Source: Polyporus tsugae (taxonomy: Eukaryota; Basidiomycota; Agaricomycetes; Polyporales; Polyporaceae). From it: a DNA stretch of 64,000 nucleotides. The stretch spans positions 310,001 through 374,000 of the forward strand of contig JAHRBS010000007.1 in the NCBI GenBank assembly GCA_024305745.1, given 5' to 3'. The notes under the pieces were generated by a model. That model did not search any database. It saw nothing but the letters and a program-made list of their open reading frames with translations, and was not told the DNA's origin. This document shows, one piece after another, positions 23,137 through 31,619 of this stretch (positions are counted from its first letter, which is position 1; each line of letters starts with the position of its first letter). Made by a program: the position numbers and the translations under genes.

Positions 23137-23445
23137 CAATGAGGTCATCACACTTGCCTCTGGGACGTTCTGAACGGAGTCTGACTTCAGCATGAGCTCT
23201 ACAATACAGCACGTACACTTGCCGCTAGGCTTCGACGTCCCGTCCTGAATTCGTCGCGACACATTGAGAGTGCCCCCGCGCGATGCCAAGACTAATTTTC
23301 GCGTCGACTGGAGGATGGATCGCTGGCGCGACAATCGCAAAGAAGCAGCCTTGCCAACCGTCATCTTCGCAATAACGTTTCATATTTGCCAGCGCGATTG
23401 GAATCAATCTAGAATGTAGAAATGAGGTCATCACGCTAGCCTCAG
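23137..23445 (+). repeat. Short direct repeat pair
   Basis: AATGAGGTCATCAC plus a similar flank occurs at about 23138-23162 and 23421-23445, roughly 283 bp apart. Confidence 0.5.
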
Positions 23446-24092
23446 CGTGACTCTAATTCAATACGAACGGAATCTCGAAATAGCTTACCCAATGAACCTC
23501 GGACGTCAGTGTGGAGAAGTGAGACTGCACGCGCAACACCTTTTAGTCTGACCTTGGTTACCAATTCGTTCGCCTGCTCTCCATCGACCACGGCCGACGT
23601 GCACTGGCCGGCCGGCACGTCCCTCCGTATCTCGGATAGTCTTGCTACGTTTCTCGTACACCGAGTAGTGCACGTTTCAAGTCTGGAAACAATGTGCTAG
23701 TCAGTGTGGACCAGAACGTTACGCTTGCACCGCCGTAATACCACTCACACGACGACCTCGACCTGCTGACAACTACGTCCGCACGAGACGTCGATCCGGA
23801 TCGTCTGCCGACGGTTCCCGTTCACGGAGGGGAGGGTCTTCGTTTTCCAAGACCTGCCTAGCCTAATTTCCGTTGTTAGTGTTCGCATAGGTTGCGCGTA
23901 CAATCAGGGGAGGCTCGAGTACCGGTAAGAAAGATGAGGCGTACTCCAGCGGTGCCCGGCTTCAATGTAACTTATTGCCAATCACGGAAGTCTAGTCCAG
24001 CGCACAGATCTCAGCGCCGACAACCGGCACAGTCTGAGCTTTCAAACAGTTGGCCGCGTCCAAACGAGTGCTCGTCCCAGGCATTTAGCACT

Positions 24093-24414
24093 CAACAGAA
24101 ATTCGCCAAATTATCATGAACTGGCAATTTCCCGAGAAGCCATGGGCTCGACACGACCATGCAACCCGAACGCGTAACTTCCGGTCGCTAGTGCGGCGTC
24201 GCGATGAGGGGTGTCATGCCCAATGTGTCATATATTACCGCCGTCGAGTAAGCCACCGTCTAAGCTTTGAGGACTCGGAGTATAGAGATCGTGCTGAAAT
24301 ACCAGCCCGTCCCCGCCTCTCAGAGCTCGACAGAAATTCGTCAAGTTATCAAGAACTAGACGAATTCCACACGCCCCGGAATGCGCAACTTCCGGTCCCT
24401 AACGAGGCGTCACG
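24093..24414 (+). repeat. Diverged internal direct repeat
   Basis: Segment 24093-24206 resembles 24328-24414. Shared words include ACAGAAATTCG, CAA(A/G)TTATCA and AACTTCCGGTC, with small indels between them. It points to an old local duplication inside the unit. Confidence 0.55.
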
Positions 24415-25068
24415 CGAGCACATGGAAGGTGGGGCAGGACCGTGCCTTGGGCTCTGCTGCATTCAAACACGACGAAGCCTGGGACCGCGAGTCTCCCCTG
24501 ATGGGCCCGATTGGCCACAGAACACGTCGACGAGATCAATGCAGCAGTAAAAAAGATAACGCACCACGTACATGCGTGTTTCACCTCAGCGGGCTCCGCG
24601 CAATTTCGCTTGGGCGACAGCCCGGCAACGCTCCCGTATGACACCAATTGCCCGGTTGCAGTGTGCCAGCATTGTCGTTGCAGCGTCGCACTCGTGCTAA
24701 TCAAGGGATCTCAGCTGTCTGGCATAGCAATGGTCGTCAGCAAACCAGCAATCAGTGCAATGCAACGACTAACCGGGATATTGAGTACTGGCCACACGCT
24801 TGTAGATCCCCGTGCAGCTTGGCCGAACGTGCAGATCTGGTACACAACGTAAACGTCTGCGGTCATACCGCGCGCCTTGGAAACCATTTCGCTTACCACC
24901 AGTACGGAGATTGTGAGCGGAGAATTTGAGGTACGCGAGGTGCACAGTGCCGATCTCGCCTTGGACAGCTTGGCAACGCGACTCCACGCTCGTCGCCGAT
25001 CTGCGATCCGTGAGTAAGGACATCATAGGAACACATAGATCCCTTCTGACGTACCGAGATTGGCTCGT

Positions 25069-25887
25069 TTAGTCGACCTCGCTCGACCGGACACTGTGGA
25101 TCGGACTTGGATGCTTATTGCATGCTCGTGACATCACCGACATTGGCGAGATGCAACCACGGTCCTTCGGAAGGAATCGCCCGAGAGGCTGGATGTCCGC
25201 CAGAGCGCGAGTTCGTCTTTTCGTGGTTAGATAAACGTCATTTCCACGCCGTAACAGACACCTGTGGTAAGTACCGTCAGCACAAGCACTTCCTAGCTCG
25301 ACATTTGCTTGAGCTAACCTTCTCGTAGCGAATATTTGCGGCCGCACACAGAACCCTGCTGTAAGGAACGACCCTGATGTTAAAACTCGCCGATTGGTCG
25401 GGCACAAGTCGTGATTCAGCCTTAGCGTTGCAATTGGCACGTACTTACAGTTGCAATCCGTAGTTCTGCCGATTTGTTCTGCTGGAGCTTGACCACTGAG
25501 CTGTACTTGGTTTCAAAGTGGCGCGAGAAACGTCCTCCACGTCGCAGCAGTGTGCCGGTGTCTGCAAAGACGCCAATGTCAATATCTTGCGCCGGGCGTC
25601 AGGTCCGGACGGGACAGGTTCGAAGCTGGCTGTATGCGCGCAGGTAGACAATATTGATTCCACTTTCGAGTAAGATAAGCAGTCAAAACACACGAAACAG
25701 ACCAACCTGGAAATTGATAGTAAATGATGTACGACGTACCTGGTGTTTCCCCGCGCATAGGTTGGGTAGCTGTATGCCGTCTCAGGGTCTTCAATCGCAC
25801 GTCCGGCTCTAGACGAGCCCGGACATCGACGAACTCCGGTAGCACGACGCGTCTGCATGCCAAAACAATATGGCCAAAATCATTCAT
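25069..25887 (-). pseudogene. Unidentified spliced minus-strand gene remnant
   Basis: From an ATG at 25887 (MNDFGHIVLACRRVVLPEF) the frame runs to a GTACGT donor near 25741. A later segment (about 25586-25449) reads DIDIGVFADTGTLLRRGG and FSRHFETKYSSVVKLQQ and ends at a good GTAAGTAC donor. A downstream segment after a TTACAG acceptor contains GSVCGRKYSLREG before another donor/acceptor pair (about 25325-25265). Frames between segments could not all be joined without stops. No family recognised. A real gene with misjudged splice sites is possible. Confidence 0.25.
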
Positions 25888-25972
25888 TTAACGCTCTACA
25901 CCTCAAATGGCGCCGCTCTATCGTCTACGGACCAGACTACTCGCATCTCCTTCACACGTCCACGCGAACAAC

Positions 25973-26621
25973 ATGCCTGCTATTCGTGACCATTCCACTA
26001 CCTCAACGCGCATATGCGGGCACGAGCGAGCGTACTCGACCGGCCTCGCAAAGCTCAAGGCTGCGCTCCGTGATAAAATGACGGGCAAACTCAGTACGTA
26101 CCCATCGGGCACACACTCAGGCTCGTCGCAATACGGTCTAACGAAAAGAAATGCTAGGGCAACTCACCGGGAATCCAAACGTGAAGATGCGATGGTCGAA
26201 AAAGGGGTACGCACTCGGCGTCGTCGTCCGCGGTGGCCACCACTTGCGCTCATGGCCGACGTACGCCAATATCCCCTTCGCGGACCCCAGCGCGATCCCG
26301 GGCGGCCAGCCCACCATGCGCTTCCTCCTCGCGCTCTGGGACGTCGGTATCCTCCGCTTCGAGCCTGCGACCGCCAAAGACATCGACCTCGCCCGCCGAA
26401 ACCCGGATGCCGTCCTGCCGGGCACACCGCCCGCACTCCCCGCTCCGTTGTGCTGGGGCCCATTCGGGCGGAACGACATCGGCCTTGGTCGCCGCCGTCC
26501 AAAGACAAACCCGCTCGGCCTGCCGCTAAGACGTCCGAAAAATGGCCCAAAGACTGCAAAGCTCTTGTTTGACTCAGACGTGGAGGACGACGAGATTGTC
26601 GACACAGAGGCGGAGATCTAG
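25973..26621 (+). CDS. Hypothetical protein, 194 aa, unit copy 1
   Basis: Two exons, 25973-26093 and 26158-26621, with a 64-nt intron (GTACGT...CTAACG...CTAG) that keeps phase across KLRQLTGNPNVKMRW. The protein starts MPAIRDHSTTSTRI, has a basic helical region (GLAKLKAALRDKM), a Trp/Gly/Pro core (SWPTYANIPFADPSAIPGG, LLALWDVGILRFEPAT), a Pro-rich stretch (FGRNDIGLGRRR) and an acidic end (DSDVEDDEIVDTEAEI). An ATG at 25907 would add 22 residues, but 25973 gives a cleaner start. It looks like a lineage-specific agaricomycete protein; function unknown. It is the best-preserved unit gene besides shugoshin, with no internal stop. Confidence 0.6.
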
Positions 26622-26944
26622 TAGCGAGAACCGAGACCAGTCGGGTAGAGCCATGCTGTAGTTGATTCAGTCCTCTTCTGTTGCTGACGACGAGCACTGA
26701 GAAGGACTAGCGAACGTAAAAGGCACCAGGGATAGTGATTTACCACGGTGCAAGCGCATACAGCAGTGGCCGGCGGGAACGGTTGGGTGGGGACGTGGTG
26801 GTCAAGAGCAAGCGGGAAATGCGATGACGCGCGACGCGAGAGCTCTGTTTCCCATAATGGCAGGCACGAGCGCCTCGGGCGTGGTGGCGCTCTGCGAGCC
26901 GATTTCCCAAGTCCGTCCCTCTCTCTTCGCGCTTGACATCTATC

Positions 26945-26982
26945 ATTGGTCCATTGGTCCATGAAGCCCGTCGGATAAAAAT
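26945..26982 (+). promoter_or_regulatory. CCAAT-type boxes and TATA-like element
   Basis: Two inverted CCAAT boxes (ATTGG at 26945 and 26953) and GGATAAAAAT at 26973-26982, a promoter-like arrangement ahead of the small ORF at 27009. Repeated in units 2 and 3. Confidence 0.4.
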
Positions 26983-27008
26983 TCCTGGAACATGGCAAGA
27001 CTCTTCGG

Positions 27009-27266
27009 ATGTCTGTTGCATACATCTCAGCTCTGGGCCTTTGCGTGCTTGCTGCCAGGGGCTTGGAAATTTGTGCTACCGCTGTTCCGACTCCCGAGTC
27101 GTCTTCTCCGAGGCCAGGCTCCGACTCCTTTGCAATCGGATATGCTTGCAATACATTCCCTGATAATGTATGTGTCAGTTGGTGAGCTATATTTTACTTT
27201 CTCCAAGTGCTGAGTGATAGAATCCACAGGACCGTGCACTGTGATCGCGCAAATTTGCTTCCCTGA
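27009..27266 (+). CDS. Possible small secreted cysteine-containing peptide, unit copy 1
   Basis: Exons 27009-27181 and 27230-27266 (48-nt intron) give 69 aa; unspliced, the frame stops after 58 aa. The N-terminus MSVAYISALGLCVLAARG is hydrophobic and followed by ICATAVPTPESSS, which offers an Ala-x-Ala cleavage site, so it may be secreted. The mature part has Cys residues (YACNTF, DNVCVSW, HCDR). The TATA-like element is only about 30 bp before the ATG, which leaves a very short leader and weakens the call. Alternative: a chance ORF. Confidence 0.35.
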
Positions 27267-27869
27267 AGTCTCGTGGTCTAAACATTCTGAGTATACTGAT
27301 ATGCCAGATCTCCCAGTTGAAAGCAAATGACCGAGAAATTCACACTGACAAATATCATTCTGAGCGCTGCACGTTGCATCTGTTCTGAATATCTCATCTG
27401 AATATCGCGTAGCATCTTGAATGTGTGCCGAATGTTCTGAAGCTTCTGAGTGTCCTAAGCGTCGGCTTGCTGCACACAGAAAACTTCAAGCCAGTCATGA
27501 TCGGCTATGAAATGTTGAGTAACAAACCATAGCAACGCGGGGGCGAGACTCCGCCCGACCCCCGGCGCAGCTGATTGACCCTGGATGCATGACATGTTTC
27601 CAAATGTTAGGCTGGCTGATGTCAGAGAAATTGACAGCAACCTACCAGTGTCGGACACTCATCCGGACTGCTCGCCATCCTATCCCACCATCAGGGTCCG
27701 TCCCCTCGCTCAAACCCCTTTCCTTCTCATCTACCCGCCACCCCGCCGACGTCCTTCCCCATCACCCCCTCCCTCACCTCCATGCTTTCTACGCCAATGA
27801 TGTGCGTGCTCGTCCACCTCAATCATTCCCTCCGACATCTATCTCACCAGTGCGAGGAACGTGGTTTAG

Positions 27870-28698
27870 ACGAGCATACAATCGCCCGTATGCGTACTAG
27901 AAGACGAGCCTGTGCCTATCAAGGTGAGTACGCACAACTTCGACATCCACAGGTCGTGTGCTTACCAAGAAAATTTCACCGTGTGTGTTCAGCCATTCCA
28001 TGTGAAGTTAGAATGGCCCGAAAGTCGCAGACCCAGTGGAACACAAGAGCCGACCATTCGTGGAGGTGCATTGCGCTCCGAGCCAAGGCGTCCGATGTCG
28101 AGCGCTTGACTGATCAGTGTTCGGCAGTTTGCGATCGGCGGCCAAGTGCCTGCATTCAACATGATCCAAATTGCGGCTCTCCCTCCCTTCGTCCCACCAA
28201 CGCTCCGTCAACGTCGAATCGCCCCACAACATGGACTACCCTGGACGATTTCGTGCATAACACGACCCTCCCGCATAATATTCACCCCTGAATGTCACCG
28301 CCGGCGGGTGCGTGAACTCGCTTCGGAAGTGTGGCGTGTGCGGTACGGTGTCCCTTGGACCGCCTTGGACCGCACATTGCATTTTGAATGGGGTATATGC
28401 GCCGGTAAATACCTTTACAGCGAACTCCAGCACGATTACTGACTTAGGTTGTCCAATAGTGCCGGATCGCGCGGGAGATGGCGGCGGAGTCAAGTTTTCT
28501 TCGTGTTTGCAAGTTGGGACGGCCGCGCATGCACAAGTCTACGGCGACGGGTTCCAGGTGCTGCCTCCGCACGCGAAGCTTGGCATCCAACGCACTTGCG
28601 AGCTCGTTTCTCGCCCGAGTTCTCGACCGCGTGACTGGATGACAGCCCGCGATCCCCCGCCCGCTGTCTCGGACATGCCCGGAGCCCTCGCTCTCTGA
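27870..28698 (+). pseudogene. Spliced ORF with one premature stop, unit copy 1
   Basis: Starting at a TTTAG acceptor, exon 27870-28404 and exon 28448-28698 join in phase through a GTAAAT...CTTAG intron of 43 nt to give about 262 codons. Protein-like runs include EDEPVPIKVSTHNFDIHRS, ENFTVCVQPFHVKLEWPE, FAIGGQVPAFNMIQIAALPP and AHAQVYGDGFQVLPPHAK. A single TGA at 28107-28109 (after RRPMSSA) interrupts the first exon; the frame resumes straight after. The 5' exon was not located. No family recognised. The stop is present in all three copies seen, so the damage predates amplification. Confidence 0.4.
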
Positions 28699-28720
28699 CC
28701 TGGCTCTGCTGCTGTCCAAC

Positions 28721-29208
28721 GTGCTTGGAGCTGCTTGGAGTCGAGGAAGAGAGCGCAAGTGCGCCGGCCGCTGGGTCTCCCTTTGCGTCTCTGCCTGCCG
28801 GCCTCCCAGGCCCGCACTCCGTCCTGCGTCCGGCCCGCCCACGTTCCGGCGCGGATCCCTCGTGGTTCACTTCTCCTGCGTCCTACGTCCTGCCGTCCGA
28901 AGATTGCTCTCCGACTCTCCCTCCTCGTTTTTCAACTCCCTCGCCGACGATGGGAACATAGGACTTCAGGTTTGTGGCCGTGATTTCGTCCTTTCGCCTT
29001 GTGATTCTGACCACATCTTTTGCAGGGGATCCGTCTTTCGAGTGCGACGACTAAGGATGTGGCGAACCTCGATGATATCAGCTTTGACGGCTCGTCAAAC
29101 TGCGTAAGCATCATCCTGGATCAGAAGACGAACCGGATGAGACATATAAACGGACGAACCTGTCGCGACGGCAGCGTCCAGATACTAAACTCGGCCGACA
29201 CCACGTGA
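28721..29208 (+). CDS. Candidate two-exon ORF, start unknown, unit copy 1
   Basis: Exon to 28969 and exon 29026-29208 join in phase over a 56-nt intron with a CTGACC branch site and a TTTTGCAG acceptor. The joined region reads FFNSLADDGNIGLQ then GIRLSSATTKDVANLDD and ISFDGSSNCVSIILDQKTNR. The frame is open back to a TGA near 28639 but has no ATG, so an upstream exon would be needed. The part before FFNS is Arg/Ser/Pro-rich and may be non-coding. It lies at the left edge of the inner repeat block. Same at +12,993 and +25,986. Confidence 0.3.
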
Positions 29209-31020
29209 AGGCTTACAAGTAGACTGGAGTAGTTGGGCATGGCATCCGCGAGTCGCTCCCCGCAACATCGAGCGCGCTAAAGAGCTCAAAAGTCGGCTAC
29301 GACGGCCTTCATGTCCCACACTCGCGAAGGTCGCGAGGTGCTCTGCCATCCTCAACTCTTCAAGTCGATCGGTATCAAGGTCCGCCGCTGCGTCCATGAC
29401 TGTCCTGCCGTTGGTACGCACCCGCCGCCACCAACACTCGGCCTCTTCGCATCTCCGTTCTGGTTGCGCCACGAGCGTCCGAGTTCTCCGCCTCGGATGC
29501 GGCTCCTCCCAGACTGTATCTCCGTTTCTTTGCGTGGGACTAGGTGGGACTGTGATCGCGATCGAACGCGCCGCACTCTCTTGCCCTCTCCAGCCCAGTT
29601 CTCCCTTCCATGCCGCCGGTTCTTTGACCCCTCGCTCGTTTTGCCAAGATTGTTCTCCGACTCTCTGCCGGCTTTCCGCTCATCCATCGTGTTCGCCTTC
29701 CCCGAGCATTCTACTGGCACCCGGTCGGCGTCGCTCGTTCTCCCGGCGGAGGCTCGCTCGATTGAAGTTTGGTCCGGCATGGCCTGCGTTCCGTCGAACA
29801 CATCCGGGGGTTCGCTCTCGGACACTCTGGCGGACCGCCCGTGCTCTCCTTATCAGTGTAGGAGAAAGCACCGACGCGCTGTGTCTCACGCCGGCTCTAT
29901 CGCGCATTTGCGGGAATCACCACAGGCGAGTTCATGTCCACCTCTTGAATGCTTCTCCGAGACTTTGCCGCTGACTCTCCCGCCAGTTTGTCCTTGGCGT
30001 TTGATGAGGAAGAAAAACACTCTGCTCCCGACCCATCCGCCACCACGCGCCATGAGCGTGTTACCAGTACTGGGTTCGCGCCGTCACCTGGTGCGTTCAC
30101 CCGGTTTCGTCTGTTTGCGATTGTTTGAGCTGACGTTCCTCTCATGTAGGACTCACGGTCGGCTACGACTGCTTTGGCGGATCTGTGATGTCGGCCATCC
30201 TCAACTCTTCAAGTCGATCGGCATCAAGCTCCCAATGTACGGTCCACCCTGCTTCTACCACCATCCGGGTCCTTTGGTACGCACTGGCCACCGCCGATGT
30301 TCCTTTCTCTGTCGTCGCGAGTCGGACGGTGCGCCACGGGCGTTCTAGTCTGTCGCCTCGAGCGCACCTCCTCCCCGACTGTGCCGCTCCTTTCATGTGG
30401 AACGGAGGGCGGCGCGAACTCGCTCAACCACGACTGGGATCCACCCGCGCTCCTGCGTCCGGAGCTCGGTTCTCTATCCAGTTCTCGCTCCCCTCCATTG
30501 CCTCTCTGCAACCTTTCTCGTTCTCTCGAGATTGTTCTCCGACTCTCCCGCCGGCTTTCCGCTCATGTCTTGATGAGGAAGAAGAACGCCCTGGTCGTGT
30601 TCCCCTTCGCGCGGCTCCCGAGCGTCTTACCGGTACCAGGGGGGAGTAAATAGTTCTCGCCGCGCAGGCGGTGCAACCGCTTTCTTTATCCCACCACGCC
30701 GGCTCTACCGCGCATTTGCGGGAATCATTGCTGGTGAGTTCGTCTCCACGTCGTTAAATGCTTCCCCGAAGCTTTTCCGCTGACTCTCCTGCCAGCCCCT
30801 CCTTGGCGCGTTTGATGAGGAAGAATGCGCTGCTCCGGGCTGGTTCGCCACCACGGGCCGCGAGTGTCTTATAAGTACTGGGCTGGCGCGGGTGCGTCCG
30901 CGCGGTTTCGTCTGTTGGCGATTGTTTGAGCTGATGTTCCTCTGTTGCAGGATGCGCGGTCGCACATCCTCAACTCTTCAAGTCGGTCGCCGCTTGTCGA
31001 CTCGAATGCAAGTGTACGCG
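28901..31020 (+). repeat. Inner diverged tandem repeats, 0.75-0.9 kb, unit copy 1
   Basis: Two landmark words recur in order three times. AGATTG(C/T)TCTCCGACTCTC is at 28901, 29647 and 30529. CATCCTCAACTCTTCAAGTCG is at about 29347, 30196 and 30965. Between repeats 2 and 3 a 273-bp block (29887-30160 versus 30694-30966) aligns along its whole length with scattered differences and the same acceptor-like end. Spacing varies from about 750 to 880 bp. The repeats are well diverged, so they are much older than the 13-kb array. Confidence 0.75.
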
Positions 31021-31498
31021 ACCCTCCAGTCCGGGTGCGGAGCTGCTGGTGCCCGGTAGCTGTTAAGCGGTACGGGTGTCCTGGGCGCAGTCATGTCAAC
31101 GAGGCCCTCTGAATGCTCGTACTTAGTTGAAATATGATGTCCATGCTTTCTGAAGTAACCGGAGTGTGTAGACCACGAGTAGCGTAGATCTTCCTGCGTA
31201 CACTGCGTGCGAGTCGCCAGGGCGGGGTCCTTTGAAGTAGCGTAGACTCCCGGCGTGCATACAGAGTGCTACTGTACAACGACACTTAGTACTACTACCA
31301 CTAACTAGTACAAACGACACTTAGTACTTAGTACAAATGAGAGTCAAGGGCTGTCCACGGTCGGTTTCTGTGCGTGCCAAAACGGGCACAACACGACGCG
31401 AGATTGCGATCTGCGGTGGAGCAGAGTGGAGCCGATCTGTAGCCTAAACGCGCATCCTTCTCTCTCGATCACAGCTCGATCGCCACGACCGCGAGCTG
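31021..31498. other. Right end of the unit, no gene seen
   Basis: Contains ACGACACTTAGTACT twice (about 31274 and 31314). It becomes the upstream flank of shugoshin in copies 2-4. No TATA element or ATG-led exon was found that would clearly replace the lost promoter. Confidence 0.5.
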
Positions 31499-31619
31499 GC
31501 ACCAAACTGATTGTTGCCTTGTGATCGCTCCACGCGACGAGAACTCGAACAACCACCTCGCCATCTCCCACAACGACGACGACCCCCCCAGGACCCCCTG
31601 CTCGCCGTCGCCCGCGACG
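31499..31619 (+). repeat. Junction homology, unit-end version (copy 1/2 border)
   Basis: Diverged relative of 18504-18626 at the right end of the unit, continuing without break into shugoshin of the next copy. The same sequence is at 44492-44612 and 57485-57605. Left of 31499 there is no similarity to the sequence left of 18504. Confidence 0.85.

Larger units (their letters stand above)
21432..25068. other. Decayed, gene-poor part of the unit
   Basis: 3.6 kb without an intact gene. Minus-strand stretches have plausible splice sites and protein-like runs (for example GGAIADMLVAVMAATT near 22580-22520 and WETVAGPLEILFGTALE near 22150-22090), but stops and frame changes break them. I could not identify a parent gene. 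Present in full in copies 1-3; copy 4 ends about 50 bp short of its end. Confidence 0.4.
18624..31616 (+). repeat. 13-kb tandem unit, copy 1
   Basis: First of at least 3.5 head-to-tail copies, period 12,993 bp. All ORFs recur at exactly +12,993 with identical translation. The left limit is set at the shugoshin start codon, the last position (18625) at which copy 1 differs from copies 2-4. The right end holds the 118-bp diverged relative of the shugoshin 5' region. Confidence 0.9.

Noticed and set aside
25907..26572. 221-codon unspliced ORF
   Set aside because: After 26093 it reads through an intron in the wrong frame. The spliced 194-aa product has far better composition.
29311..30348. 345-codon plus-strand ORF
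   Set aside because: Composition is Arg/Ser/Pro/Leu-rich, several frames are open together, and its inner repetition (HPQLFKSIGIK twice) simply follows the DNA repeats. No domain pattern.
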